This document shows, one piece after another, positions 23,419 through 32,456 of a DNA stretch of 64,000 bases (position 1 is the first letter of the stretch; the number at the start of each line of letters is the position of its first letter). The stretch comes from Hymenobacter pini (GTDB lineage: Bacteria; Bacteroidota; Bacteroidia; Cytophagales; Hymenobacteraceae). The position numbers were made by a program, and so were the translations under genes. Below the pieces are notes generated by a model. It was not told the origin of the DNA, made no database searches, and was given only the letters and a program-made list of their open reading frames with translations. Location of the stretch: NCBI RefSeq assembly GCF_020421205.1, contig NZ_JAIZZH010000002.1, positions 496,001 through 560,000 of the forward strand. Reading direction: 5' to 3'.

Positions 23419-24636
23419 ATGACCCCTCCGGAAACTTCTGCTACTCCCCTCCCAGCCCAACCGGCTCCGGCCGGTTTCCCGCTCGATGATGACGACGAAA
23501 CGCCCCTGCGCACCTCCATTACCGGCGACCGGGACGCTACCCGCCAAGCCCGCCAGCAGACGGTGGGCCAGCGCCCCGGCACGCTCATCGTGCGCGAGGA
23601 TGCCCTGAAGCCGCGCCTGTTCCTGATTTCCTACGACGACACGTTTTTTGAGGAGCGGGAGTACCAGCAGTACGACGAGCTGCTGGCATATTTCAAGCAG
23701 CATCCCGAGCTAAAACACTGGGTAGATGTGCGCGGCTACGACGACCTGTTTCTGATGCAGCGCCTGCAGGAAGATTTCCATATTCACCCCTTGCAAATGG
23801 AGGACGTGCTCAACGACTACCAGCGGGCCAAGGTGGAGGAAACTGAGCACGGCCTGTTTCTGGTGTCGAGGATGACGGAGTTTACCCAACTGCTGGACAT
23901 CGACGACGACCAGCTCAGCATTTTCACCGGGCCCAACTACGTGCTCAGCTTTCAGGACGACTACGAGGACTGCCTGGAGGCCGTGCGCCTACGCCTGCGC
24001 ACTGGGCGCAGTAACATCCGGCGCCGCTCCCCGCTGTATCTGGCCTATGCCCTCACCGACGTGGTGCTCGACCACTACTACCCCACCATGGCCGCCATTG
24101 GCGACTACCTGGAAACCCTGGAGGAGCGCATTTTCCAGGGTCGGCCCGACCGGCGGGTGCTCAACCGCATCCTGCACATCAAAAAGGATATTGTACGCTT
24201 CCGGCGGCTGGTATATCCCGAGCGGGAGAAAATTGCAGAAATCCTGCGCATGCCCGACGAGGAAATTCCCGAAGACATTAAAGTATTCTTCAAGGACTGC
24301 TACGACCACGCCATTCAGGCCCTGGACCTGGCCGAAAGCTACCGGGAAACGGTGAGCAGCTTGGTGGAGCTGTACATGTCGGACCAAGCTAACCGGGCCA
24401 ATGAGGTAATGAAAGTGCTGACTATCATCAGCAGCATCTTTATTCCGCTGAGCTTCGTGGTGGGTTTGTACGGCATGAATTTCCAGCGCGAAGGGCCCGA
24501 CGGCCGCATCAACTACCTGAATATGCCCGAGCTGTACAGCCCTTGGGGGTACCCCGTGCTGCTGATGGTGCTGGCGCTTATTGTCGTTTTCCAGCTGGCG
24601 TATTTCTACCGTAAAGGCTGGCTCACAAACCGGTAA
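23419..24636 (+). CDS. corA: Magnesium/cobalt transporter CorA
   Basis: A 405-residue inner-membrane channel for Mg2+. A large N-terminal cytoplasmic domain (about 1-340) with the family block DLFLMQRLQEDFHIHPLQMEDVLN is followed by two transmembrane helices, the first ending in the signature YGMNF and the loop holding the outer acidic residues (MPELYSPWGYP). The C-terminus is basic, as in CorA pentamers. I chose the ATG at 23419; the frame is open a further 530 bases upstream but that overlaps the divergent GNAT-like gene. No promoter motif is evident. Confidence 0.95.
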   Translation: MTPPETSATPLPAQPAPAGFPLDDDDETPLRTSITGDRDATRQARQQTVGQRPGTLIVREDALKPRLFLISYDDTFFEEREYQQYDELLAYFKQHPELKHWVDVRGYDDLFLMQRLQEDFHIHPLQMEDVLNDYQRAKVEETEHGLFLVSRMTEFTQLLDIDDDQLSIFTGPNYVLSFQDDYEDCLEAVRLRLRTGRSNIRRRSPLYLAYALTDVVLDHYYPTMAAIGDYLETLEERIFQGRPDRRVLNRILHIKKDIVRFRRLVYPEREKIAEILRMPDEEIPEDIKVFFKDCYDHAIQALDLAESYRETVSSLVELYMSDQANRANEVMKVLTIISSIFIPLSFVVGLYGMNFQREGPDGRINYLNMPELYSPWGYPVLLMVLALIVVFQLAYFYRKGWLTNR

Positions 24637-24708
24637 AGAGCCTCGCTGCCTACGCAGGCACTGGACCTGCGCGCAACGACCGGTCCGGCCGGGCCGTTAG
24701 CTGGCACT

Positions 24709-26124
24709 ATGTCTGCTCCTACTACCGCTGCTGCTCTAACCCTCACCGAAGGTCCTATTCTGCGCGCCCTGCTCACGCTGGCGGTACCCATTGTACTGGC
24801 CAACCTGCTCCAAACGGGTTACCAACTGGTGGATGCGTATTGGGTGGGTAGATTGGGGGCTAACGCCGTGGCAACCGTGGCCGTGAGCTTTCCCATCAAC
24901 TTTCTGCTGGTGGCGCTGGGCTCGGGGTTTTCGGTGGCGGGCTCGGTGCTGGTGGCCCGGGCTTTCGGGGCCCGCGACCTGGCCACCGTCAACCACGTAG
25001 CGGCCCAAACACTGGTACTGGAAACGGTATTAGCGCTGCTGCTGGCCGTGGGGGCGTACTTTGCCTCGCCCCTCCTCTTAGGCCTGATAGGCGTGGGCCC
25101 GGAAATTTTCACCGAAGCTAATCAGTTTCAGCGGGTGCTGTTTCTGGGCTTGCCCCTGAACTTTGGTTTTATCATGTTTCAGGCCCTGATGCGGGGCGTG
25201 GGCCAGGTCCGGATTCCGCTCTACATCAACCTGCTGGCCCTGGGCCTCAACTTCCTGCTCGACCCGCTTTTCATTTATGGCTACGGCTCGGTGCCGGGGC
25301 TGGGCGTGGCCGGGGCAGCCCTAGCTACTGTCAGCACCCAGGCCCTGTCGATGGTGCTGGGCTTGGTGGTGATGCTGCGCGGCACGGCCGGCCTAAAGCT
25401 CAGTTTCCGCGGTTTCCGGCCCGATACGGAACTGATGCTGCGGGCCTTCCGCCTCGGGGCCCCGTCCTCCGTCGATTTGTCGGCCAGGGCCCTGGGGTTA
25501 TCGGTGATGACGACGCTAGCTGCCGGGTTTGGCACTACTGTACTGGCCACCTACGGTATTGGCTCGCGGCTGCTGGCGCTGGGCATTATCCCGGCCCTGG
25601 GTATTTCGCTGGCCTGCTCTACGCTGGTGGCCCAGAACCTGGGAGCCCGCCGCCCCGACCGGGCCCGGCAAACCGCCCGCTATGCCATAACCACCAGCTT
25701 TCTAGGGTTGCTGCTGGTAGGGCTGGCAATCTACTTGGCGGCCCGGCCGCTGGTGCAGTTTTTCCTCTCCGGCGACGAAGCCGTGGCGGCCGATGCCGTG
25801 GAATTTGTACGTATTGCCGCCGCCAGCCTGTGCTTTACCGGCGTGCAGCAGTCGGTTTCGGGGGCGCTGCGGGGGGCGGGCAACACGCTGGGTGCCATGC
25901 TGCTCACCATCATCAGTACCTGGGTGTTGCAGTTTCCTATTGCCTGGTACCTCTCCAGCCATACCACCCTGGGTTTCCGCGGGCTTTGGTGGAGCTTCGT
26001 GGCTAGCAACATATTGGCCGCCACCCTGGCCCTGCTCTGGTTTGTGCGCAGCAGCTGGCAGCAGGCTGATGTACTCCAGCCCGAAGTAGACGCCCGGACG
26101 GGCGCGGCGCAGGATGCGGGCTAA
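24709..26124 (+). CDS. MATE family efflux transporter
   Basis: A 471-residue inner-membrane protein with twelve predicted helices in two related halves. Signature patterns are ALLTLAVPIVLANLLQTGYQLVDAYWVGRLG (cut here: ALLTLAVPIVLANLL and QTGYQLVDAYWVGRLG) at the start of the N-lobe and LSACSTLVAQNLGARRPDRA-like text (SLACSTLVAQNLGARRP) in the C-lobe. MATE proteins export cationic drugs and toxins in exchange for Na+ or H+. Substrate cannot be told from sequence. It follows corA by 72 bases on the same strand. Confidence 0.92.
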   Translation: MSAPTTAAALTLTEGPILRALLTLAVPIVLANLLQTGYQLVDAYWVGRLGANAVATVAVSFPINFLLVALGSGFSVAGSVLVARAFGARDLATVNHVAAQTLVLETVLALLLAVGAYFASPLLLGLIGVGPEIFTEANQFQRVLFLGLPLNFGFIMFQALMRGVGQVRIPLYINLLALGLNFLLDPLFIYGYGSVPGLGVAGAALATVSTQALSMVLGLVVMLRGTAGLKLSFRGFRPDTELMLRAFRLGAPSSVDLSARALGLSVMTTLAAGFGTTVLATYGIGSRLLALGIIPALGISLACSTLVAQNLGARRPDRARQTARYAITTSFLGLLLVGLAIYLAARPLVQFFLSGDEAVAADAVEFVRIAAASLCFTGVQQSVSGALRGAGNTLGAMLLTIISTWVLQFPIAWYLSSHTTLGFRGLWWSFVASNILAATLALLWFVRSSWQQADVLQPEVDARTGAAQDAG

Positions 26125-26195
26125 AACTTGCAACTGCGAGGAGAGTAAGCAGTACTTATTATCACTCACTTTAGTACCACACCATCAGAAAGACG

Positions 26196-28925
26196 CTACA
26201 GTTTCACGTCGGTGCGGCGCAGCTCGTTGCCGGCCACCCGGAACAAGTGGTAGGTATCGGTGGCGGGGTCGAAGGTGAGGGCCACGCGGGGGGCGGTGCT
26301 GGGGAAGGGCTGCCCCCCCACCAGCCGGGCGCGGGCATCGTAGAGGTAGAGGTTGCCCGGGCCGGTTTCGGTGAGGGCATACAGTTGCCGGCCCGCTCCA
26401 AAATTGAAATATTGCACGGAGCGCGGGGCCGAGGTAACAAACTGCTGGCGCAGCAGCTGCCGGCCGGCAGCATCAAACACGGCACACTGCCCGCCCTCCT
26501 CGCGCACCACCACAAAGGAGTGCTGCACCTGGTCGGGCACGAGGCGGAAGCGGCTGGTGCGGCTCCAGGTAGCCACCCGGCGGCGGCTCACAATATCCCC
26601 GCTCAGCGTGAAGCTGATGAGTTCCCCGTGCTGGTTTACCACCGTAAGACGGCTGCGGCTGAGCGTGGCCCCGGTTTCGGCCAGTACGCCCTCCGTCAAC
26701 CGCCCACCCATGCTGATGGGAAAGCCTGGATAGGTGCCGCCGGCCTGGTCGAAGGCGTACACATAGCCGTTTTCGAGCAGCACCACCAGCACGTCGCGCC
26801 CCGCCACGGTGAGGTACTGCGGCGGCCCGGCCAGCCGGAACTCCAGCTGCTTGGGCTGCCACCCCGGGAATGTGCGGCCCTGGGTATCATACAAGAACAG
26901 GTTGCCGCTGCCCCCCGCCACCAGCAGCCGCCGCACCCCGCCCCCGGCCGGCGATACGCTCAAGGCCGTGGTCCGCACGGTATCGGGGAGGTTGAGCGGG
27001 AAGTTGGGCTGCACCTGCCCCCGGTTGTTGTACTGAAACAGCTGGCCGGGCGTGGCCAGCAGGAACCCACTGGCCCCCGGCAGCCGGTACGTGGCACCCA
27101 CCAGCGGCCCCGGTAGCGTATCCGACCAGGCTACCACGTTATCGGGGGTAACGTAGTGCAGCACATGGGCCGTGTCCTGCACCAGCACGCCCGGCAGCTT
27201 GGCCCCGCTGATTAGTATGGCTTCGGGAGAGCTGCTCAGGGGCGTTTTGAAAGCCAGCACGCTGCCTGTGCCGTTCTGATTTTGGGGGCGGGCCTCGGCC
27301 GGGCCAACTACCGGATGACGCAGCACTACCTGCGTGAAATACTGTGCCCCGGCTTCCCGCTCATCGGCGGCGGGCACCCATTGCAGGCCCACCTGTGGGA
27401 AGCGCTTGAACAAGGTTTCGTTGCGCAGCAGCCCGGCCCGGCGTTCCTCCTGCAACCCACGCAGCAGCAAATTCCAGCAGTTGCGGGTATCCAGCAGTAC
27501 CCGCAGCCGGGCCAGCGGCTGAGTTTCCTGCAGAAAGGCTACCTGCGTGGGCGAGCGGCTCCACACTTCCCCGGCTGCTACGTCGGTCAGCCACTGGCGC
27601 AGGGCGGCTTCGTCATCCCCGAAGGCCACGTAGTTGCCCACCTGCGCTACTACCGGCTGCGCAAACCCTTGGAACATGGTGCCCAGCAATTGCCGGGGCA
27701 GTTCGGGTACGCCCGTGTGGTAAAACTGGTAAGGGCCCACACGCTCAAACGCCGGGCTGGCGCCCACGGCGCGCCGCAGCTGGCCCAACAGTACGCCCAC
27801 CTTACCCGGGTTGGCGGTGTAGGCCACAGCCAGCTTGCCCGGTCGGGCCCGGGCCGAGGGCGTACCCAGATAACACAAGGCCACTTCCTGGCTGAGTTGG
27901 GCAGTGAGGCTGTCTAGCAGCCCACCTGCCTGCGTTGCCACTGTATCGGTGGGGCTGGCGGTGGGGCGCGGGCCACGCAGGGCCGCAGCGGGCCCCAGGC
28001 CTACATGCACTACCAGGGCCGCGCGGAGCGGCAACACCTCCGCCATACGCAAGCGTTGCGCGGGTTGGCCCAGCAAGCGTTGGTGCAGCCCGTCGTGGAT
28101 AGTTTCGGGGTTAGCAAAGCCGGTAAACACCACTTTATTGCCGGCCAGCTTCATCTCCGTGAGGCTGTTGCGGGCCAGGCTAGCCACAGTGGCCATTTCG
28201 GCGGTCAGCTCCTGCCGGAAAAATACCCCCAATAGCTGCGGCAGCCGCCGTTGGTTAAGCAGCAGGGTAGCATCCACGTCGCGCAGCTGGAAGAAATCGG
28301 TATTCTGAAAATCGGCAGCTACGGTAGGGGTATCGGGGTTTTCGAGGCGGCGGGCTACGGCCTCCACCAGCGCAGGACTGGCACTCACCAGTAGGTGGTT
28401 GCGGTAGTTCATCAGGGTAAGCCCCTCCCGGCTACCCCGGGGCCGTACATCAGTCAGCAACTGGCCCTCGTACTTGCGGTCCGTTACCTGAAAGTGCGAA
28501 TCCCGCCCCAGCCCTTCCAGCAGGCTACGCACCTGCCGATATTCCCGCACGCTGCCAATCGGAATCTGAAACAGCACATCAAACCGGCCCGGCCCCGTTA
28601 CGTGCAGCGAGGTAAACACCCGCTTGCGGCCCAGAAACCGCAGCACCACATTGCGCCCCCCGGTGAGGCTGTCGGCCAAGGTAAGCTGATCTTCTACCTG
28701 CTGAAAGTAGCGCACGGCCGAGAGATTGTCCCACAGCTGGGTTTCCTTTAGATGACGCACCAGCGTGGGGTGGTCCCGGGTAACAGCCACCAGCACGGCA
28801 TCATCGGGCACCAGGGCCCAGGGGTCCACGGGAATGCGCGCCAGCGTACGGCGGTAATACACGTAGGAGCCCAGCGCCGTGAGCAATAGGAAAGCCGTTA
28901 AGAAAACCAGTACGCGGTTCGACAT
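26196..28925 (-). CDS. Large anchored protein with DUF3352-like N-terminal part and C-terminal beta-propeller
   Basis: A 909-residue protein with one N-terminal membrane helix (VLVFLTAFLLLTALGSYVYY) and no further hydrophobic segments, so probably anchored in the inner membrane facing the periplasm. Residues about 35-560 resemble DUF3352-type proteins (ALVPDDAVLVAV opening). Residues about 600-909 show repeated strands with YNNRGQVQPNFPLNLP, YDTQGRTFPGW, FDQAGGTYPGFPIS and FDAAGRQLL, which suggest a WD40/PQQ-like propeller of about six blades. Function unknown. Promoter TATTTTTG lies at 28952-28959. Confidence 0.8.
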   Translation of the reverse strand: MSNRVLVFLTAFLLLTALGSYVYYRRTLARIPVDPWALVPDDAVLVAVTRDHPTLVRHLKETQLWDNLSAVRYFQQVEDQLTLADSLTGGRNVVLRFLGRKRVFTSLHVTGPGRFDVLFQIPIGSVREYRQVRSLLEGLGRDSHFQVTDRKYEGQLLTDVRPRGSREGLTLMNYRNHLLVSASPALVEAVARRLENPDTPTVAADFQNTDFFQLRDVDATLLLNQRRLPQLLGVFFRQELTAEMATVASLARNSLTEMKLAGNKVVFTGFANPETIHDGLHQRLLGQPAQRLRMAEVLPLRAALVVHVGLGPAAALRGPRPTASPTDTVATQAGGLLDSLTAQLSQEVALCYLGTPSARARPGKLAVAYTANPGKVGVLLGQLRRAVGASPAFERVGPYQFYHTGVPELPRQLLGTMFQGFAQPVVAQVGNYVAFGDDEAALRQWLTDVAAGEVWSRSPTQVAFLQETQPLARLRVLLDTRNCWNLLLRGLQEERRAGLLRNETLFKRFPQVGLQWVPAADEREAGAQYFTQVVLRHPVVGPAEARPQNQNGTGSVLAFKTPLSSSPEAILISGAKLPGVLVQDTAHVLHYVTPDNVVAWSDTLPGPLVGATYRLPGASGFLLATPGQLFQYNNRGQVQPNFPLNLPDTVRTTALSVSPAGGGVRRLLVAGGSGNLFLYDTQGRTFPGWQPKQLEFRLAGPPQYLTVAGRDVLVVLLENGYVYAFDQAGGTYPGFPISMGGRLTEGVLAETGATLSRSRLTVVNQHGELISFTLSGDIVSRRRVATWSRTSRFRLVPDQVQHSFVVVREEGGQCAVFDAAGRQLLRQQFVTSAPRSVQYFNFGAGRQLYALTETGPGNLYLYDARARLVGGQPFPSTAPRVALTFDPATDTYHLFRVAGNELRRTDVKL

Positions 28926-28951
28926 GCGGGAAACCCAGGAGGTGGGGCCGG

Positions 28952-28959
28952 CAAAAATA
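28952..28959 (-). promoter_or_regulatory. Promoter -7 element of the 909-residue protein gene
   Basis: On the minus strand TATTTTTG, matching TAnnTTTG, 26 bases before the ATG at 28925. Confidence 0.55.
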
Positions 28960-29061
28960 GCAGTTCGGCGCGGAGTGCACGGTTGCTACGGCCCAGCAGG
29001 TAGCGAGGTTTGCAGGGCAGTTTTCTATCTTCCGGCTCGAAACGTTTACTCCCTCCCCTTT

Positions 29062-30546
29062 ATGTCAGAAAAACAAGGCCAGTTTCAGCGGGCCATTACG
29101 CTGTTTGATGCCGTTATGATTGTGACCGGCAGCATGATTGGCTCCGGTATCTTCATCGTCAGCACCGACATCAGCCGCAAGGTGGGCTCCGCCGGGTGGC
29201 TGCTGGTGGTGTGGCTGCTCACGGGCGTGATTACGCTGGCCGGGGCCGTGAGCTACGGCGAGCTTTCCTCCATGTTCCCGAAAGTGGGCGGCCAGTACGT
29301 GTACCTGCGCGAGGCCTACAACAAGCTAGTGGCCTTCCTGTATGGCTGGACGCTGTTTTTGGTTATCCAGACCGGCGTTATTGCGGCCGTAGCCGTAGCG
29401 TTTGCCCGCTTCACCGGTGTGCTGCTGCCCTGGTTTTCCGAAACCCACGTACTGTTTCAGCTGGATAATGTGCCGCTGCTGGGCACCTTCACCTTCAGCA
29501 CGGTGCAGTTGCTGGCTATTGGGCTGCTGGTATTTCTCACCTTCATCAACTCGCGGGGCGTACGCTCGGGCAAGCTTATTTCTAACATCTTCGGCAGCAC
29601 CAAGCTGGTGGCCCTGGGCCTGCTCATCCTGTTCGGCCTCACGCTGGGCGTGAACGGGCAGGCCGTGAGCCAGAACTTCCAGCACGTGTGGCAGGCCATG
29701 AGCTTTGATGCCGCCGGGCAAGGCACGCCCCTCACGGTAGCGGCCTTAGTATCGGCTATTGGCCTGGCCATGACGGGTTCCTTGTTCAGCTCCGACGCCT
29801 GGAACAACATCGGCTTTTCAGGTGATGAAATTGTCCGGCCCGAGCGCACCATTGTGCTCAGTATGGCTATGGGTACCGGCATTGTAACTGCCCTGTATAT
29901 CCTCATCAACGTGGTGTACCTGCTGGTGCTGCCCCTGCACGGCGACCCCACGGCTACCGATGTGTTGGGCCGGGGCATCATGTACGCCGCCAATGAGCGG
30001 GTGGGCACCGCCGCCGCCGAGGCCATTCTGGGTGCACCCGGTGCCTACGTAATGGCCGTACTTATCATGATCAGCACGTTTAGCGCCGACAACAGCATTC
30101 TGCTGTCGGGGGCGCGGGCCTACTACGCCATGGCCAAAGACGGCGTATTTTTCCCCGGCATGGCCAAACTCAACAAGGCCGGCGTCCCGAGCGTGGCGCT
30201 GTGGGGCCAGTGCCTATGGGCCTGCTTGCTGTGCCTGTCGGGCTCCTACGGCGAGCTGCTCAACTACGTGATGTTCTCGGTGATTCTGTTCTACGTCATC
30301 ACCATCATCGGCATTTTCGTGCTGCGCCGTACCCGTCCCGACGCTCCGCGCCCCTACCGGGCCTGGGGCTACCCGGTGGTGCCGCTGCTGTACGTGGTGC
30401 TGGCTTCCACCTTCTGCTTTATCCTGCTCACCGACCCGGCCAACTCTAAGTTTGCCCAGCGCGGGCTGCTGCTGGTAGCTGTGGGCGTGCCAGTGTATTT
30501 CCTGTTCGGAAAACGCTTCGCACCTAAGCAGGTGACTGAAGAATAA
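29062..30546 (+). CDS. APC-family amino acid permease
   Basis: A 494-residue inner-membrane protein with twelve predicted helices. The opening LFDAVMIVTGSMIGSGIFIV with its GSMIGSGIF substrate-binding loop, the SYGELSSMFPKVGGQYVYLR block and the PERTIVLSMAMGTG region are characteristic of the LAT/APC group that exchanges or imports amino acids. The ATG at 29062 (MSEKQGQFQRAITL) begins the conserved region; the 61 upstream codons overlap the divergent gene and are not credible. TATCTTCC at 29026-29033 may be the -7 element. A strong terminator follows. Confidence 0.93.
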   Translation: MSEKQGQFQRAITLFDAVMIVTGSMIGSGIFIVSTDISRKVGSAGWLLVVWLLTGVITLAGAVSYGELSSMFPKVGGQYVYLREAYNKLVAFLYGWTLFLVIQTGVIAAVAVAFARFTGVLLPWFSETHVLFQLDNVPLLGTFTFSTVQLLAIGLLVFLTFINSRGVRSGKLISNIFGSTKLVALGLLILFGLTLGVNGQAVSQNFQHVWQAMSFDAAGQGTPLTVAALVSAIGLAMTGSLFSSDAWNNIGFSGDEIVRPERTIVLSMAMGTGIVTALYILINVVYLLVLPLHGDPTATDVLGRGIMYAANERVGTAAAEAILGAPGAYVMAVLIMISTFSADNSILLSGARAYYAMAKDGVFFPGMAKLNKAGVPSVALWGQCLWACLLCLSGSYGELLNYVMFSVILFYVITIIGIFVLRRTRPDAPRPYRAWGYPVVPLLYVVLASTFCFILLTDPANSKFAQRGLLLVAVGVPVYFLFGKRFAPKQVTEE

Positions 30547-30563
30547 TCAATTCTACCTAAAAC

Positions 30564-30601
30564 AAAAAGCCCCGTTCCAGCGTGCTGAAACGGGGCTTTT
30601 T
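30564..30601 (+). terminator. Terminator between convergent genes
   Basis: AAAAAGCCCCGTT pairs with AACGGGGCTTTTT around a 12-base loop. It lies between the permease stop and the end of the minus-strand gene, and is usable from both sides. Confidence 0.85.
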
Positions 30602-30627
30602 GCTGATAACGCGTTGGAGTCGGTTGC

Positions 30628-31320
30628 CTAGCGGCGCTTCCGGCGGGCACCCTCCCGGGGCAGCAGCGTCACGTTTTGCGGCTGGCTGCTACGCGTCCGG
30701 ATTTCCTGGTCCTCGTAGCCGCCGTAGCCGTATACCAGCGTGTTTTCGCCGGCAGGTACTTCAATGGAATAGTTGCCATTGGCATCAGTGCCCACCACTT
30801 TTTTGGAGCTGCGCACCATTACGGTAGCGCCGGCCATCGGGCGGCCATTTTCATCCAGAATGCGGCCCGTCATGGTAGTTGTAGCGGGAGCCACTTCGGC
30901 AACGGCCGGGGCAGCGGGCACTGGCTCTACGGCTACGGGCTCATCGGCGGGAGCTGCCGTGGGTGCCTCCGCTACGGGAGCAGCCTCTGCGGCCTTCGTG
31001 GCGGTGGTAGTGGCCTTGGCGGTGGTGGCAGCCGGTTTAGCGGCGGCGGCTTCGTCAGTGGCTTCAGCCTCGGGCTTGGTTTCGTCGGTGGGCCGCGAGG
31101 CCGTCACGGTAGCTTCGCCGAGCTCCATAATAGGCATGGCATTGGCAATGCGGCGCGTAGCCTGGGCGGGCATCAGCATGTAGCCCAGCACCAACAAAGC
31201 CAGAATGCTACCCACGATAATAGCCAGCTTCCGGTTACCCGACGAAAAATCTTCCTCCTCGTGGTTTAGGTCGGAAGCAATTTCTTCGGTTTCAGCAGGA
31301 GTAGATGTGTTGGCATCCAT
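30628..31320 (-). CDS. Single-pass membrane protein with carboxypeptidase-regulatory-like domain
   Basis: A 230-residue protein: acidic cytoplasmic N-terminus (1-35), one membrane helix LAIIVGSILALLVLGYMLMP (about 38-58), a low-complexity Ala/Thr/Pro/Glu linker of about 100 residues, and a C-terminal CarboxypepD_reg-like domain starting GRILDENGRPMAGATVMVRS and ending near VTLLPREG. Such beta-sandwich domains are common in TonB-linked surface proteins of Bacteroidota. The ATG at 31320 is chosen; the frame is open upstream by another 180 codons that overlap other features. TATCTTTA near 31420 on the minus strand may be promoter sequence. Confidence 0.8.
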   Translation of the reverse strand: MDANTSTPAETEEIASDLNHEEEDFSSGNRKLAIIVGSILALLVLGYMLMPAQATRRIANAMPIMELGEATVTASRPTDETKPEAEATDEAAAAKPAATTAKATTTATKAAEAAPVAEAPTAAPADEPVAVEPVPAAPAVAEVAPATTTMTGRILDENGRPMAGATVMVRSSKKVVGTDANGNYSIEVPAGENTLVYGYGGYEDQEIRTRSSQPQNVTLLPREGARRKRR

Positions 31321-31523
31321 AAAAGGGGAAAAATGAAAGTGGGAGTTGTGTAGGCAAAAGAAGTTATTGCGGCCGGCGTGGGTGTTCAAAAGGCATACCC
31401 GACACAAACGGCTGTTAAAGATAAATCTTTTGCGGGCGCTCCTCCTAGCATATTTCCAATTTTTGGATTGATTAACCAGCTGCATTTCACAAAAACACCC
31501 ATTTTGCTGCCACATTCCAAACA
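31321..31523. other. AT-rich spacer
   Basis: No gene is visible. It is poorer in GC than its surroundings and includes AAAGATAAATCTTT, a small palindrome near 31415-31428 that may belong to the promoter of the minus-strand gene ending upstream. Confidence 0.35.
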
Positions 31524-31560
31524 GAACCGGCTGCCTCCCATACTGGGAAGCAGCCGGTTC
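31524..31560 (-). terminator. Hairpin terminator after the hydrophilic small protein gene
   Basis: GAACCGGCTGCCTCCC pairs with GGGAAGCAGCCGGTTC with one mismatch and a 5-base loop. It lies 28 bases downstream of the minus-strand stop at 31589. Confidence 0.75.
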
Positions 31561-31588
31561 TCCAATTGTGCTCTTAGGGCTTAACTTG

Positions 31589-31978
31589 CTAGTCGTGAGC
31601 GGGGCGAGCGGGGCCGCTGGGTGCGCTTTCCCCGAAATTCTGGTCCTTGGTACGGATGGAGTTTCCCATTTCGTAGCTACCCTCCACTTCAAAACCGGGG
31701 CCGCTGGCTTGCTCACCGGCGTCGTGGTGTTCGTTCCCGCCCTGGGGCTGACCTTCGCCGCCTCCGATATGGAGGTTTTCAAGCTGGTCTTTTTGGTCGG
31801 AGCGTTGGGTGTAGCCGCCGGCTCCGGTGTTGCGGTGCGCCGAGGGGTCGTCGGCCGCTTTGCCATTGCTCATGTCCTGCTTGAGTTCTTTTTCTTTTTC
31901 AAGCTGCTCATTCTGCGGAATGGCCTGGTTGTCGTTATGAATGATCTGCTTATTGGAAGTTTCGTTATCGGAAGCCAT
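31589..31978 (-). CDS. Hydrophilic, probably disordered protein
   Basis: A 129-residue protein without hydrophobic segments, very rich in Asn, Gln, Asp, Glu, Gly and His (for example NEQLEKEKELKQDMSNGKAADD). It has no Cys and looks intrinsically disordered, as hydrophilin or stress-associated proteins do. No family recognised. A longer hydrophobic frame on the plus strand (31568-32011) is its shadow. The terminator at 31524-31560 and the clean ATG at 31978 support it. Confidence 0.6.
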   Translation of the reverse strand: MASDNETSNKQIIHNDNQAIPQNEQLEKEKELKQDMSNGKAADDPSAHRNTGAGGYTQRSDQKDQLENLHIGGGEGQPQGGNEHHDAGEQASGPGFEVEGSYEMGNSIRTKDQNFGESAPSGPARPAHD

Positions 31979-32124
31979 GGTTGTGGGGATGATGAGTGGA
32001 AATTACTATAGTGGCAGTACGCGCCCGGTGGCAGCAGGGTTGGTGTGCCGTCTTCGGTGCTGTTAGCTTGGCGGCTCCGTTAACCGGTCTGCGGGGCTCA
32101 CCTCCGGGCTTTGGTTCTTGTACG

Positions 32125-32132
32125 TACTTTTG
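32125..32132 (+). promoter_or_regulatory. Promoter -7 element of the small membrane protein gene
   Basis: TACTTTTG matches TAnnTTTG, 69 bases before the ATG at 32202. Confidence 0.5.
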
Positions 32133-32201
32133 CCGGTGACTTACGTTGGCCTTTGATTTGGCCACACAAGCGCTGGCACCTCCTACTTGCTGCTTACCCT
32201 C

Positions 32202-32435
32202 ATGGATTTTTCAAAACTCTACCGGCCCAGCGCCCTCAACAGCTTTCAGTACATTGCCGTGGTAGGTGCCATCATGAGTGGGGCTGCCCAGCTGATTATC
32301 CGGTGGCTGGGCCACGCGCAACCAACGGGCTACAACTACCTGTACCTATGCTGGTTGGGCCTCTACATTTTCGGCTCCCTGCTCAACCTGTTCGGCAAGC
32401 CCCACGACGAGCACGGACATCATCACCACCACTAA
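32202..32435 (+). CDS. Small membrane protein with His-rich C-terminus
   Basis: A 77-residue protein with two hydrophobic helices (FQYIAVVGAIMSGAAQLII and YNYLYLCWLGLYIFGSLLNLF, the latter given as YNYLYLCWLGLY and IFGSLLNLF) and a tail rich in His (DEHGHHHHH). The tail could bind metal ions, but that is inference. No family recognised. The ATG at 32202 is chosen over one 15 bases upstream because it begins the compact hydrophilic start MDFSKLYRP. It converges with an alpha/beta hydrolase gene. Confidence 0.7.
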   Translation: MDFSKLYRPSALNSFQYIAVVGAIMSGAAQLIIRWLGHAQPTGYNYLYLCWLGLYIFGSLLNLFGKPHDEHGHHHHH

Positions 32436-32456
32436 TAACGCCCTGAGCAAGACGCA

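Noticed and set aside
31568..32011. A 147-codon hydrophobic protein on the plus strand
   Set aside because: It is the shadow of the minus-strand hydrophilic gene, which has a clean start, a terminator and natural composition.
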